Source: Aliiroseovarius sediminilitoris
GTDB lineage: Bacteria > Pseudomonadota > Alphaproteobacteria > Rhodobacterales > Rhodobacteraceae
DNA: 64,000 nucleotides
Direction of reading: 5' to 3'
NCBI RefSeq assembly: GCF_900109955.1
Contig: NZ_FOJB01000001.1
Span: forward strand, 124,001 to 188,000
This document shows positions 27,030 through 36,672 of this stretch, one piece after another. Numbering within the stretch: the stretch's first letter is position 1; each line of letters starts with the position of its first letter. Made by a program: the position numbers and the translations under genes. Below the pieces are notes generated by a model that searched no databases, was not told the origin of the DNA, and saw only the letters and a list, made by a program, of their open reading frames with translations.

Positions 27030-28381
27030 GCCGCGTCTTTGATCGCCGTCACCACAATCTCAAGCGCGCGGTCCAGATCATCGCGCGCGATGGTCAGCGG
27101 GGGCGACAGGGTCAACACACAGCCCTGGCTGATCTTGAAGCTCAGACCCGCTTCGAGACAGGCGTAATAAATCCGCTCTGCCTTCGCATTGCCAGGGGTT
27201 TTCAGGGCGCGGTCTTCGACGATTTCGACACCGAACATCAGACCGCGACCACGAATGTCGCCGACAATCGGGACATCTTGAAGACGATCCTGAAGCACAT
27301 GCATCGCGTAGGTGCCAAGATCGGCGGACCGGGCGACCAGTCCTTCTTCCTCGATGATCTCGATCGTGGTCAGGGCGGCGCGGGATGTGACCGGGTTTTT
27401 TTCGTGCGTGTAATGCCCGATGGCGAAGTCACCGCAGACATCCAGTTCCTGTCGCGCCACGCAGGCCGCGATCGGAAGGATGCCGCCGCCCAGCGCTTTG
27501 CCCATGGTGACGATGTCGGGGATAATCTCGTCATGTTCGAACGCGAACATCTTGCCGGTCTTGCCCAGTCCGGTCGGAATTTCGTCCATGATCAAAAGTG
27601 CGCCGTGTCGGCTGCACGCCTCTCGCACGGTCTTCCAGAAACCGGGGGGCGGAACATACGGCACCGCACGCATGGGTTCCGCGATCACCGCGGCCACGTC
27701 GCCTTCGCGCTCCAGCACATATTCGACCATCCTGGCACAGGCCAATCCGCAGGCGTCGGGGCTTTCGTGATTATACGGGCAGCGATAGCAGGCAAACGGC
27801 GCGACATGTTCGGTGCCCGACAGAAGCGGCCCGGCGATGTGGCTGCGGAACGTCGCCTCGCCCCCCACGCTGGCCGCGCCCATCCCCGCGCCGTGAAACG
27901 CATCCCAGAACGAGATTGTCTTGAACCGCCCCGTCGCGGCACGCGCGATCTTCAACGCCACCTCATTGGCGTCCGACCCGCCAGTGGTGAACAGCACCTT
28001 GCCAAGATCGCCGGGCGCAATCGCGGCCAGTTTCTCGGCCAGTTGAACTGCCGGGTCATTGGTGAACCGCCGTGGTGCGAACGGCAGATCGTCCAACTGC
28101 GCCTTGATCGCGGCAATCAGTTTGGGGTGGCCATAACCGATATGGTGCACGGAATTTCCATGAAAATCCATGAAGCGGCGCCCGTCCATATCCTCGATCC
28201 AGATTCCGTCGGCCTTCGCAATGGTGCTGACACAGGGGCTGGACAGGCTTTGGTGCATGAACGCATCGGCGTCGCGTTTCAACAACGGACCGGATTTGGG
28301 CCCGATGGATTTCTTCAACCAAACCCGCCGTGCGTCCGACGTGTTGGATTCGCCTTCGGTGTGAACGATCTTGGTTGTCAT
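27026..28381 (-). CDS. pbfA: PbfA-like (R)-1-hydroxy-2-aminoethylphosphonate ammonia-lyase (class III aminotransferase fold)
   Basis: A 451-residue PLP enzyme of the class III aminotransferase fold. Motifs: DGRRFMDFHGNSVHHIGYGH, TTGGSDANEVALKIAR, FWDAFHGAGMGA, CYRCPYNHESPDAC, LIMDEIPTGLGKTGKMFAFE and the PLP lysine in TMGKALGGGILPI. Enzymes of this type inside phnW/phnY/phnA operons have been shown to be PbfA, an elimination enzyme that turns (R)-1-hydroxy-2-aminoethylphosphonate into phosphonoacetaldehyde and ammonia. Older annotation would be aminotransferase. The ribosome site GAGG lies upstream, and a hairpin separates it from phnY. The assignment rests on fold plus context; direct homology search is needed to exclude a different transaminase. 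Confidence 0.8.
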   Translation of the reverse strand: MTTKIVHTEGESNTSDARRVWLKKSIGPKSGPLLKRDADAFMHQSLSSPCVSTIAKADGIWIEDMDGRRFMDFHGNSVHHIGYGHPKLIAAIKAQLDDLPFAPRRFTNDPAVQLAEKLAAIAPGDLGKVLFTTGGSDANEVALKIARAATGRFKTISFWDAFHGAGMGAASVGGEATFRSHIAGPLLSGTEHVAPFACYRCPYNHESPDACGLACARMVEYVLEREGDVAAVIAEPMRAVPYVPPPGFWKTVREACSRHGALLIMDEIPTGLGKTGKMFAFEHDEIIPDIVTMGKALGGGILPIAACVARQELDVCGDFAIGHYTHEKNPVTSRAALTTIEIIEEEGLVARSADLGTYAMHVLQDRLQDVPIVGDIRGRGLMFGVEIVEDRALKTPGNAKAERIYYACLEAGLSFKISQGCVLTLSPPLTIARDDLDRALEIVVTAIKDAA

Positions 28382-28400
28382 GGCACCTCAAGAAGAAAAG

Positions 28401-28425
28401 GTGAGACCCGGACACCGGGCCTCAC
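28401..28425 (-). promoter_or_regulatory. Intercistronic hairpin between phnY and pbfA
   Basis: On the minus strand an 11-base stem (one G-T pair) GTGAGGCCCGG / CCGGGTCTCAC with a three-base loop is followed by CTTTTCTTCTT, ahead of the pbfA ribosome site. It may act as a partial terminator or an mRNA processing/stability element, so pbfA-eamA could be made at lower level than phnWAY. Confidence 0.55.
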
Positions 28426-28456
28426 AGACAGGGAGGGGAAATGGTCGCGCACCACC

Positions 28457-29905
28457 CTAGTTCGGCCAGGGCAGCGAATAGGTTTTGACGTTGGTAAAGA
28501 ACTTCATCGCTTCGGTGACGCCTTCCTTGACGGCATTGCCTGAATCCTTGATGCCGCCAAACGGCGATGTTTCGATCCGGTAGCCGGGCTGTTCCCAGAT
28601 GTTGCAGGTCCCCACATCCAGACCGTTGATAAAGGCGATCGCGCGGTTCAGATCATTTGTGCAGACCCCCGAAGACAGGCCGAACTGGGTCGAGTTCGAG
28701 ATCCGCATAACCTCGTCATCATCATCGGGCACACGGACGATTGGTATGATTGGGCCGAAAGTTTCCTCCATCACCAATTCACTGTCATGGGGCACGTGGT
28801 CGACCACAATGGGCGGCAGAAGCGCGCCGTCGCGACCGGGGTGATACAGGATTTCGGCACCATCCTTTTCGGCCATGAAGACGCGTTTTTCGAACAGTTC
28901 TGCCGCCTGCGCATGGATCACGCAACCCAGTTCCGTGTCGGGGTCTTGCGGATCGCCAAACTTGATCTTCTTGGCCTTCTCAAGCACCAGCGGCACGAAC
29001 TTGTCAGCCACGCTTTCCTGCACCAGAATACGTTTGATCGCGGTGCAGCGCTGGCCGGAATTGCCCGTGGCCCCCGCCACCGCAATGGTCGCGGCCTTGT
29101 CCAGATCGACATCGCGCAGATCGTTGCAAACGATCAGAGGATCGTTGCCGCCAAGCTCGAGCGCCTGCCGCTTATAGGACGCCTTTTCAGCGATCATCTT
29201 GCCCACGGGCACGCCGCCGGTGAAGGTGATGATGTCGATGTTTTCGTTGACGATCATCTCCTCTCCGATATCCTGCGGCCAGCCGGTGACAACCTGGAAC
29301 ATCTCGGGCGGCAGGCCCGCTTCGTAAAGGATATCTGCCAGCGCAATCGCGGTCAGCGGCGTCAGCTCGGTTGGCTTGCAAACCATACAATTGTTGGTCG
29401 CAATCGACGGCGCAATCTTGTGGCTGACCATGTTCAGCGGATGGTTGAACGGCGTGATCGCGCTGATCGCCCGCACCGGTTCGCGCTTGGTGAAAATCTT
29501 GCGCTCTTTCCCGTTGTGGGTCAGGTCACACGAGAAAATCTCGCCATCGTCATTCAATGCCTGCGCGGCAGCGAACTGATAGACATCCTGCGCGCGCTTG
29601 GTCTCGTAAATGGCGTGCTGGTGACAAATGCCCAACTCCAGCACCAGCCACTTGGCCAGAAACTCGCGCCGCTCACCGATCAGTTCACCCGCACGTTGCA
29701 GGATTTGCGACCGTTCATAACGCGATAGCTTCGACTTGTAGTTCGCCGCAATGTCAAATGCGCGACGGGCGTGTTCAGCCTGACCGGCGGGCACTGTGCC
29801 GATGACCTCATCAGTATAGGGATACTTCACCGGAACGACATCGTCAGTGAACACGATCTCGCCGCCGATGCGCATACCTTCGTGGCGGATGTGGTCTTTG
29901 CTCAT
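28457..29905 (-). CDS. phnY: Phosphonoacetaldehyde dehydrogenase
   Basis: A 482-residue NAD(P)-dependent aldehyde dehydrogenase that oxidises phosphonoacetaldehyde to phosphonoacetate. The start is the ATG at 29905 ([15 protein letters not shown]) with AAGGATAA eight bases upstream; the ATGs at 29920 and 29947 overlap the end of phnA. Motifs: [35 protein letters not shown], catalytic Glu in [12 protein letters not shown], catalytic Cys in [25 protein letters not shown] and FGGIKDSGN. The specific name rests on sitting between phnA and pbfA/phnW. Regulated with phnW and phnA as one operon. Confidence 0.9.
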   Translation of the reverse strand: MSKDHIRHEGMRIGGEIVFTDDVVPVKYPYTDEVIGTVPAGQAEHARRAFDIAANYKSKLSRYERSQILQRAGELIGERREFLAKWLVLELGICHQHAIYETKRAQDVYQFAAAQALNDDGEIFSCDLTHNGKERKIFTKREPVRAISAITPFNHPLNMVSHKIAPSIATNNCMVCKPTELTPLTAIALADILYEAGLPPEMFQVVTGWPQDIGEEMIVNENIDIITFTGGVPVGKMIAEKASYKRQALELGGNDPLIVCNDLRDVDLDKAATIAVAGATGNSGQRCTAIKRILVQESVADKFVPLVLEKAKKIKFGDPQDPDTELGCVIHAQAAELFEKRVFMAEKDGAEILYHPGRDGALLPPIVVDHVPHDSELVMEETFGPIIPIVRVPDDDDEVMRISNSTQFGLSSGVCTNDLNRAIAFINGLDVGTCNIWEQPGYRIETSPFGGIKDSGNAVKEGVTEAMKFFTNVKTYSLPWPN

Positions 29906-29921
29906 CACGTTATCCTTCATA

Positions 29922-31166
29922 TCAAAGCGCCGCTGCCTGAGTGGCATAGAAGAACGCGTCGAAGTTCCGCAGCACCGGGCGCTCCGGCAGGGGCAGAACG
30001 CGGTTGCAGATGAACGGCACCTCTTGTTCGGTCAGTCCACCGTGGCTGCGCAAAGGTTCGTTCAGCGCGGCCAGATCGTGACGATGTTCTGATGTTCCGA
30101 TGCAGATGTTTTCGCCCGACACCAGAACGATGTCACCAATCCGATCCGCAGGCAATTCAAAGCGGGCAACCGCCTCGGTGTTGGTCAGCACATCCGTAAT
30201 CCCATCCGTGGCGCGCAGCTTGGCCATGATGTCATCCTGATCGGCACTGTCGGGCAGATAGGCCGTCGCAAACGAACCAAGCGCGCCATGGTGCACAACA
30301 TAAGGGTCGGTGATCGGCAGGATCAGGCGCGCAGCAGCTTCGCCCAGCCATTGGTCAAGCAAGTCTTGCACATAAACGACCGAGGGCGAGCCATCAGCGT
30401 GATGCTTGGGCTTCATACCGTGGTCGGCGGTCACGACAATGGCGGCACCCATCGCATCCAGCTCGGTCAGATACTTGTCGAACATCTCGTAAAACGCTTT
30501 CGCCTGGGCCTGATCGGGGGCGTATTTGTGCTGCACGTAATCGGTGGTGGTCAGATACATCACGTCCGGTTTCCATTCGCGCAGCAGCTTGACGCCGGCG
30601 GCAAAGACAAACTCGGAAAGTTCAGCGGAGTATACCTCGGGTTGGGCCATGCCCAGCCATTTGCTGGCCGCATCCTGACCGTGCTCTGCTTGGGTCGACG
30701 TGTCGGATTTCTCGGCCGAGAAGCACTTGGCGCGGTCCTCATCAAACTTCAACCCCGCCCCCAGAAGGGCACGCAACTTGTCTTTGGCCGTTACCACTGC
30801 GACACGCGCTCCCGCCTCGTAAAACTGTGAAAAGATCGTCGGCGCGCGCAGAAAACGCACGTCGTTCATCATCACCTCTTCTCCGGTCTCCGGTTCATAC
30901 AGGTAATTGCCGCAAATCCCGTGCACGACCGGCGGGCGGCCCGTGGCAATAGACAGGTTGTTAGGGTTGGTAAACGACGGGACCACCGAATGCGCCAGCC
31001 GGTCGGTGCCGGTTTCCCGCATCCGCTTCAAGGTCGGCATCAACCCGTCGGCAATCGCCTTGTCCAGATACTCCGGCTCGCACCCATCAAGGCAGATCGC
31101 AATCGCACAGGTTTTCGGAGCAGGGTAAGCGCGCCCGTTCACGACGACGGGGGATTGAATGGTCAT
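29922..31166 (-). CDS. phnA: Phosphonoacetate hydrolase
   Basis: A 414-residue alkaline-phosphatase-superfamily enzyme that splits the C-P bond of phosphonoacetate to acetate and phosphate. The two-zinc site is visible: Asp in [14 protein letters not shown], the catalytic Thr in [17 protein letters not shown], Asp and His in [13 protein letters not shown], Asp-His in [12 protein letters not shown] and the late His in [13 protein letters not shown]. The [17 protein letters not shown] segment is typical of PhnA. The ribosome site AAGGA precedes the ATG. It lies between phnW and phnY with short gaps. No phnX (phosphonatase) is present, so the PhnW-PhnY-PhnA route is the one encoded. Confidence 0.95.
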   Translation of the reverse strand: MTIQSPVVVNGRAYPAPKTCAIAICLDGCEPEYLDKAIADGLMPTLKRMRETGTDRLAHSVVPSFTNPNNLSIATGRPPVVHGICGNYLYEPETGEEVMMNDVRFLRAPTIFSQFYEAGARVAVVTAKDKLRALLGAGLKFDEDRAKCFSAEKSDTSTQAEHGQDAASKWLGMAQPEVYSAELSEFVFAAGVKLLREWKPDVMYLTTTDYVQHKYAPDQAQAKAFYEMFDKYLTELDAMGAAIVVTADHGMKPKHHADGSPSVVYVQDLLDQWLGEAAARLILPITDPYVVHHGALGSFATAYLPDSADQDDIMAKLRATDGITDVLTNTEAVARFELPADRIGDIVLVSGENICIGTSEHRHDLAALNEPLRSHGGLTEQEVPFICNRVLPLPERPVLRNFDAFFYATQAAAL

Positions 31167-31186
31167 AGAGTATTCCTTCGTATTTA

Positions 31187-32374
31187 TCAGGCAGCCAGTT
31201 TGGCGCGTTCTTCAAGTGCGATGGCAGGTGGGGCGGCGCTTTCGACGCCCATCTCGTTCAGTGTTTCCTTGGCGGCGGTCACAACCTGCCGCATGACATT
31301 CTCATCCATCTGACCAATGCAGCCGATGCGGAAACTGTCCACGACGGTCAATTTGCCCGGGTAGATGATGAACCCTTTGCCTTTCATAAGCTCATAGAAG
31401 CGGTCAAAGACGAAGTTTTCATCCGCCGGACAGAAGAATGTCACGATGATCGGCGACAACCAGCGATCTTTCAGTAGGGTTTCAAACCCAAGCGCGCGCA
31501 TCCCATCGACCAAAACATCGCGATTGCGCGTATAGCGCCCGCCACGACCGGCAACACCGCCTTCGGCTTCGTGCCCGCGCAACGCCTCAAGGAAGGCGGC
31601 GACCACATGGGTGGGCGGAGTGAACCGCCATTGTCCGGTCTTGTTCATATGCGCCCACTGCGCGTGGACATCCAGGCTCAGCGAATGACTGTTGCCCTTG
31701 GCGGTTTCCAGTTCTGACTTACGCGCGATGATGAAGCCGAAACCCGGCACACCTTCGATGCACTTGTTTGCCGAAGATACCATCGCTTCGTAGCGAATGT
31801 CTGCGACCCTCAACTCGATCGCGCCAAAGGCTGACATCGAGTCGATCAGGAGCTTCCGTCCGGCAGCATATGTTGCTTCCGAGATTTCCTCGACCGGGTT
31901 CAAAATGCCAGAGCTTGTTTCGCAATGGATCGCGACGACATGGGTGATCGCCGGGTCGTCGGCCAATATCTGCGCGACCTCGTCGCCACGCGGCGGCAGG
32001 TAATCGCCCTTATTCAGCACAACATGTTCGCGGCCAAGATACTCCAGCGTCTGCGCCGAGCGCATCCCATAGGCGCCGTTGGCCAACACCAACGCTTTGC
32101 CATCACGCGGAATGAAGGACGCCAGCATCGCTTCGACCGAGAACGAGCCGCTGCCCTGCATGGGCACACAATCGAAGTCATCGGACCCGTCGCCAAGCAA
32201 TGCCAAAAGGCGCGCGCGCATGTCCCGCGTCATGGCGCGGAAGTCATCATCCCAGCTGCCCCAGTCGCGCAGCATCGCTTCTTTCACTGCGTAAGACGTG
32301 GTCAAGGGACCGGGGGTCAGAAGATACGGCTCGCCCAAACGCGGCGGTTCGATTTTGAGGTCTGCGGCGGTCAT
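31187..32374 (-). CDS. phnW: 2-aminoethylphosphonate:pyruvate aminotransferase
   Basis: A 395-residue PLP enzyme of fold type I that moves the amino group of AEP to pyruvate, giving phosphonoacetaldehyde and alanine. The start is the ATG at 32374 with GGAGA upstream; the open frame to 32443 lies in the promoter region. Motifs: PYLLTPGPLTTSYAVKEAML, DWGSWDDDFR, PMQGSGSFSVEAML, VAIHCETSSGILNP, LLIDSMSAFGAIEL and the PLP lysine in SSANKCIEGVPGFGF. A C-terminal extension (VESAAPPAIALEERAKLAA) is mildly unusual. It is the first gene of the operon and divergent from the LysR gene. Confidence 0.95.
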   Translation of the reverse strand: MTAADLKIEPPRLGEPYLLTPGPLTTSYAVKEAMLRDWGSWDDDFRAMTRDMRARLLALLGDGSDDFDCVPMQGSGSFSVEAMLASFIPRDGKALVLANGAYGMRSAQTLEYLGREHVVLNKGDYLPPRGDEVAQILADDPAITHVVAIHCETSSGILNPVEEISEATYAAGRKLLIDSMSAFGAIELRVADIRYEAMVSSANKCIEGVPGFGFIIARKSELETAKGNSHSLSLDVHAQWAHMNKTGQWRFTPPTHVVAAFLEALRGHEAEGGVAGRGGRYTRNRDVLVDGMRALGFETLLKDRWLSPIIVTFFCPADENFVFDRFYELMKGKGFIIYPGKLTVVDSFRIGCIGQMDENVMRQVVTAAKETLNEMGVESAAPPAIALEERAKLAA

Positions 32375-32491
32375 GATCTGTCTCCGAAAGGGGGGAACGC
32401 AAGAACAGCATTGCAGCAGTTTCATCCATATGTGAAATTGCAATTAACGATCAAAGCATAAGTTGTGCCTATACCAGAAATAAGCGGAAAG
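32375..32491. promoter_or_regulatory. Divergent promoter region of phnW and the LysR regulator
   Basis: 117 AT-richer bases between the two start codons. The palindrome ATTGCAAT (in GAAATTGCAATTAAC, about 32436-32443) and the stretch ATAAGTTGTGCCTATACC near 32458-32475 are candidate LysR contact sites, but neither is a confident T-N11-A operator. Confidence 0.45.
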
Positions 32492-33379
32492 ATGATGCGC
32501 CACAGCCAGTTGAAAGCCTTTCACCACGTCGCCCTGTTGGGTGGATTCTCGCGCGCCGCCGAGGCGCTTTTCCTGACCCAGCCCGCAATCTCGGAGCAGG
32601 TAAAAAAACTGGAGCAGGAACACGACACCCTGTTGTTTCACCGCGAACGCAAACGCGTTCGGTTGACCGAAGAAGGTGCACAGCTTTTCCTGTTCACCAA
32701 GCAATATTTCGAGATCGAGCAGAAGATCGAGGATTACATGTCCTCGACCAGTGCCGCGATTGACGGAGAGTTGCGCATCATCGCCGACAGCGCCCACCAT
32801 ATCACCCACTTCCTGGGTGATTTCCGCACCCGCTATCCCAATATCTCGGTCACATTGCGCACCGGGAACACCGAGGAAATTCTGGAAGACCTGCGCGCCT
32901 ACAACGCCGAAATCGGCATCGTCGGAAGCCTGACTCCCGGTGCCGACATGACGGCGCTGAACCTTGGAACAACCAAGATCACAGCCTTTGCTGCGTGCGG
33001 ATCGTTGTTGGCTGCGCGCCCAGCGCTCAGCCTGCAAGACCTGGCGGATCTTCCGCTGATTTTTCGCGAACAGGGGTCCAAGACACGACAGAAGCTGGAG
33101 GAGCGGGCGAAGCAGAAAGGCGTGACCCTGACCCCTGCCATCGTTGCCGAAGGGCGCGAGGCTGTGCGCGAGGTTGTCGCTTCGGGCGCGGGAATCGGGT
33201 TTGTGTCGCAAGCCGAGTACGGGCACGATGACCGGCTGACCCAGATCACGCTTGTCGATGCCGATATCGAGATGAGCGAGACATTGGTGCATTTGGCACA
33301 ACGGAGCGATGTCAAAGTGATCCGCGCCTTCATGGAGTTTGCACGCAAGGCTCAGGACGAAAAAAGCGCCGGCGATTAG
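32492..33379 (+). CDS. LysR-family regulator of the phosphonate operon
   Basis: A 295-residue LysR-type regulator. The start is the ATG at 32492 or 32495 (MMRHSQLKAFHHVALLGGFS), preceded by GGAAAG; the GTG at 32465 is less likely. The N-terminal helix-turn-helix is FSRAAEALFLTQPAISEQVK, followed by the linker helix and a two-lobed effector domain (DGELRIIADSAHHITHFLGD, IVGSLTPGADM, REAVREVVASGAGIGFVS). It is divergent from phnW, the classical arrangement for an activator whose ligand is a pathway compound such as AEP. Homologous LysR genes next to phnW operons have been called AepR-type regulators; the effector here is inferred. Confidence 0.88.
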   Translation: MMRHSQLKAFHHVALLGGFSRAAEALFLTQPAISEQVKKLEQEHDTLLFHRERKRVRLTEEGAQLFLFTKQYFEIEQKIEDYMSSTSAAIDGELRIIADSAHHITHFLGDFRTRYPNISVTLRTGNTEEILEDLRAYNAEIGIVGSLTPGADMTALNLGTTKITAFAACGSLLAARPALSLQDLADLPLIFREQGSKTRQKLEERAKQKGVTLTPAIVAEGREAVREVVASGAGIGFVSQAEYGHDDRLTQITLVDADIEMSETLVHLAQRSDVKVIRAFMEFARKAQDEKSAGD

Positions 33380-33389
33380 GCCAGCGCTT
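33361..33389 (-). terminator. Terminator of the AEP importer operon, inside the LysR 3' end
   Basis: On the minus strand, stem AAGCGCTGGC / GCCGGCGCTT (one mismatch) with loop CTAATC is followed by TTTTTCG. It lies 23 bases past the permease stop and overlaps the last codons of the convergent LysR gene. Confidence 0.6.
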
Positions 33390-33411
33390 CGCGGGCTTCA
33401 CCAGTTGGCAA

Positions 33412-35433
33412 TCAACGTGTCCGCCATGCCTGCGTGCGCGTCAGGACACCCTTGGATACAATCAGGTGAATGATCCGTGCCAGTGCGTTGGTGTAGAAGA
33501 TCATCATCCCCATCGCCGCCGCCGGGGCAATGTCACCCGCATCGTCCATGTTCAACACTGCAATCGACGCCAGCGATGTCTTGGGCGAATACAGGAACAC
33601 CACCGCCGACACCGTCGTCATCGCATTGACGAACAGATAGATCGAGATATCCAGGATCGACGGCAGGCACACCGGCACCGTGACCCGGCTGAACAGTTTC
33701 ATGGTCGGTTGCTTCAGAGATGCCGACACGGACTCAAACTCGCGATCCATCTGTTTCAATGCGGTGACGGCCGTCAGGTGTGAAACGGTGTAGAAATGCG
33801 TCACCGAGCAGATCACCAGAATCGCCATAGTGCCATAGATCGCATTCAGCGGGTTGGACGGGTTGTTGAAAAAGAAGATATACGCCAGGCCCAGCACCAT
33901 GCCCGGAATGGCCATGGGCAACATGGCGAACATCTGAAAGAGTGCGCGACCGGTTCTGAAGCCATTGGTCTTCTCGACCAGATATGCGCCGAAGAACACG
34001 ATGGCCGTTCCGAACACTGCCGTCAGCAGGCCCAGCTTGATCGAGTTGTAATAAGACCCCCAACCGCCGCCATCCATCCGGTCGAATTGATAATTGTTCA
34101 GGCTCAAGCTCAGGTCATAGGGCCAGAACTTGATCAGGGCCGCGAATTGACAGACCGCCAGAATGCCGATGATGAACAGGCCGACAATGGCGCAATAGAT
34201 GAACGAGATCGTGTCAGTACGCTTGTCGGGCTGCGGCTGATAGGGAACCGAGCGCGCCGACAAAAGCGCCACCTGCTTTGACTGCACCAACCGGTCGATG
34301 GCAAAGGCGAAGATCGCGGGGATGACCAACACGACCGACACCACCGCGCCCATTTCAAAGTTCTGCTGGCCGATAACCTGTTTGTAGATATCCACCGCCA
34401 ACACGTTGAACTGACCACCGATCACCTTTGGCAGGCCGAAATCGGTGATCACGAGGTTGAACACCACGAACGCCGCCGAGATCAGGCCATAGCGTGCACC
34501 GGGAATGGTGACAGTCCAGAAGGTGCGCCAACGGGTTGCCCGCAAACTGGCCGCCGCTTCGTAAAGACGCGCATCCGAGATCGCCAACGCGGTCGAGATA
34601 ATCATGAAGGCGTGTGGGAACGTAAAGAATATCGACCCGATGACGATCCCGATCGGGCCATAGATGCTGGCCCCGAACAACAGCTCTTTCATCATGCCCT
34701 GATTGCCGAACAGATAGACCAGCGCGATCCCCGGCAACAGCGATGGCACGAGGATTGGTGCCATGGCGATCAAGCGGAACACGCCTTTGTAACGCATGCA
34801 GCTGCGGTTGAGCGCATAGGCAAACCAGAAGGCCAGCATCACGGTCACAATTGTGCTGACCACTGCGATCCAAAGCGAGTTTTTGATCGAGTTGAACAGC
34901 GCAGGCGTCGAGAAATAATTGATGAAGTTGTCAAACCCGGTTGCTTTAACAGGTCGCAACTGCACCCGGCGGAAGGTGTTGCTATCCAGCGTCACCCAAT
35001 CGGTGCCATCCTGAAGCGTCGATCCGACCAGAAACCGACCGGCCTGGCTGGTGTTTCGGATTTGATACATGACCGGACTGCGGAAACTGAAATCCGGAAA
35101 AAAGCCCGTCACACCAATGCGCCCATCCGATCCGGCGCTTAGATCAAACTCATCAATCGCCCCGGTTTGCGCGTTCAACTCCGCGCCGTTCAAGACGGTG
35201 CCATCAAACACGCCATCCTCGTCGCTGACCTGGAATTCATACTGGGACAGCTCAAAACGATAGGTCGAAAACGATTTTGACAGCATGGCATAAAGCGGAA
35301 ACGCCAAGGTAATGACCAGATACAGGGCAATAACCAGCATTCCGCCGCGCATCATGATGTCATCACGGCTCAGCTTGCCTTTGATGGTCGGGCCACCGGG
35401 CAGTTGTGAAAGATCGGTCGCGTCGGCCATCAA
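33412..35433 (-). CDS. aepW: AEP ABC importer, fused double permease (PhnU2/AepW-like)
   Basis: 673 residues with two complete ABC importer permease units in one chain, about twelve helices. Each unit has a coupling-loop motif: EAAASLRATRWRTFWTVTIP in the first and FESVSASLKQPTMKLFSRVT in the second. Between the first helix and the rest of unit one there is a periplasmic insertion of about 100 residues (FELSQYEFQVSDEDG to LRPVKATGFDNF). Fused permeases of this family are annotated as putative 2-aminoethylphosphonate transporters. The start overlaps the stop of the ATPase gene (ATGATGG), and it is the last gene of the aepX-aepV-aepW operon. Confidence 0.88.
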   Translation of the reverse strand: MMADATDLSQLPGGPTIKGKLSRDDIMMRGGMLVIALYLVITLAFPLYAMLSKSFSTYRFELSQYEFQVSDEDGVFDGTVLNGAELNAQTGAIDEFDLSAGSDGRIGVTGFFPDFSFRSPVMYQIRNTSQAGRFLVGSTLQDGTDWVTLDSNTFRRVQLRPVKATGFDNFINYFSTPALFNSIKNSLWIAVVSTIVTVMLAFWFAYALNRSCMRYKGVFRLIAMAPILVPSLLPGIALVYLFGNQGMMKELLFGASIYGPIGIVIGSIFFTFPHAFMIISTALAISDARLYEAAASLRATRWRTFWTVTIPGARYGLISAAFVVFNLVITDFGLPKVIGGQFNVLAVDIYKQVIGQQNFEMGAVVSVVLVIPAIFAFAIDRLVQSKQVALLSARSVPYQPQPDKRTDTISFIYCAIVGLFIIGILAVCQFAALIKFWPYDLSLSLNNYQFDRMDGGGWGSYYNSIKLGLLTAVFGTAIVFFGAYLVEKTNGFRTGRALFQMFAMLPMAIPGMVLGLAYIFFFNNPSNPLNAIYGTMAILVICSVTHFYTVSHLTAVTALKQMDREFESVSASLKQPTMKLFSRVTVPVCLPSILDISIYLFVNAMTTVSAVVFLYSPKTSLASIAVLNMDDAGDIAPAAAMGMMIFYTNALARIIHLIVSKGVLTRTQAWRTR

Positions 35434-36545
35434 CTTGCCTCCGGGCGGTCGAAAGCCATCAAGCGATCGGTGGGCAATTCGATGACCATCTTGCGACCTT
35501 CTCCCAACCCAAGCCGGCGTACCGCATTGATCGAGAAATCAGCGATCAGTTCGGACTGGCCAAAGCGGTCGTTGCGCAAGCGGCAGCGCCAGAACGATCC
35601 CAGAAACTCCATTTCATGCAGCAACACGTCGATGCAGTTGCGGTTCGGATCTTCTGCGCTATAGCCGTCTTCGTGAGGGATGATATCTTCGGGACGAATG
35701 GCCGCCACAACGACGGTGCCATCTTTGAAGCTGTGTTCATGGCAGGCGAAAGTCTTTTCACCCACGCTGAGCCGGCCACCCTTGGCAACCATTGATTCAA
35801 CCTGGTTCATCTCGCCGATGAAATCAGCAACGAACAGGTTTGCAGGTTCGCGATAAATTTCAGTGGGCGAACCGACCTGTTCGATCACACCATGGTTCAT
35901 CACCACGATCCGGTCGGCCATCGCCAAGGCTTCTTCCTGATCATGCGTCACCATCACTGTGGTCACACCCAGCTTGCGCTGAAGCTCTTTGATCTCGTGA
36001 CGCAGGTGAACGCGCACTTTGGCATCCAGCGCGGAAAGCGGTTCATCCAGCAACAGCAGGCCGGGGTTGGTGGCAATCGCACGGGCCAGCGCAATCCGTT
36101 GTTGTTGCCCGCCGGACAGTTGCGCCGGATATTTGGTGCCCTGCTCGGGCAGCCCGACCAGTTCCAGCAACTCGCTGACCCTGACGGCAATCTCGGATTT
36201 GCTGCGGCCGGTGTTTTCCAGCCCAAAGGCGATATTCTTTTTGATCGTCAGGTTGGGAAACAAGGCATAGGATTGGAAGACGATACCAAAATCCCGCTCG
36301 GACGGCGGCAGGTTCGACACATCCTTGCCGTCCTGCATGACGGTTCCCTTGGTTTGCAGATCAAGCCCTGCGATAGCCCGGAGCAAGGTCGTCTTGCCAC
36401 AGCCTGACGGGCCAAGGAAGCACACGAACTCACCCTCTTTAACGTCCAGAGAGACATCTTTCAGCGCGAGAAACGTGCCGAAAGCTTTCCACAGCTTATC
36501 GATGCTGAGATAGGTTTTCTGGCCTATAGCAGTGTCTTGTATCAC
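35430..36545 (-). CDS. aepV: AEP ABC importer ATPase (PhnT/AepV-like)
   Basis: A 371-residue ABC ATPase. Walker A GPSGCGKTTLL, Q-loop FGIVFQSYALFPNLT, signature QLSGGQQQRIALARAI, Walker B LLLLDEPLSALDAKVR and switch His in VMVTHDQEEALAMAD. The C-terminal ~130 residues form a TOBE-like regulatory domain (VAAIRPEDIIPHE, LLHEMEFLGSFWRCRL). This length and tail are typical of the spermidine/putrescine/iron-type importers that include the AEP systems. It overlaps the permease gene by four bases and follows the binding-protein gene after a hairpin. Confidence 0.9.
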   Translation of the reverse strand: MIQDTAIGQKTYLSIDKLWKAFGTFLALKDVSLDVKEGEFVCFLGPSGCGKTTLLRAIAGLDLQTKGTVMQDGKDVSNLPPSERDFGIVFQSYALFPNLTIKKNIAFGLENTGRSKSEIAVRVSELLELVGLPEQGTKYPAQLSGGQQQRIALARAIATNPGLLLLDEPLSALDAKVRVHLRHEIKELQRKLGVTTVMVTHDQEEALAMADRIVVMNHGVIEQVGSPTEIYREPANLFVADFIGEMNQVESMVAKGGRLSVGEKTFACHEHSFKDGTVVVAAIRPEDIIPHEDGYSAEDPNRNCIDVLLHEMEFLGSFWRCRLRNDRFGQSELIADFSINAVRRLGLGEGRKMVIELPTDRLMAFDRPEAS

Positions 36546-36637
36546 AGGCTTGTCCTTACATATTCCGTTGGCTTACGGCCAAATCTGTCCGGTCGCGACC
36601 GGGCGCGCGTGTCAGGTCTGGAAGGGGCTTGGGTGAA

Positions 36638-36664
36638 AGCGGGGAGCATCAGCTGTCCCCCGCT
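36638..36664 (-). promoter_or_regulatory. Hairpin after aepX
   Basis: A 7-base stem AGCGGGG / CCCCGCT with a 13-base loop lies nine bases past the aepX stop on the minus strand, without a T run. Such hairpins after binding-protein genes usually stabilise the upstream message, giving excess binding protein over the membrane parts. Confidence 0.5.
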
Positions 36665-36672
36665 CACTTAGC

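Noticed and set aside
27278-28543. 421-codon plus-strand frame opposite pbfA
   Set aside because: Low-complexity His/Arg/Gly-rich translation antisense to a well-supported enzyme.
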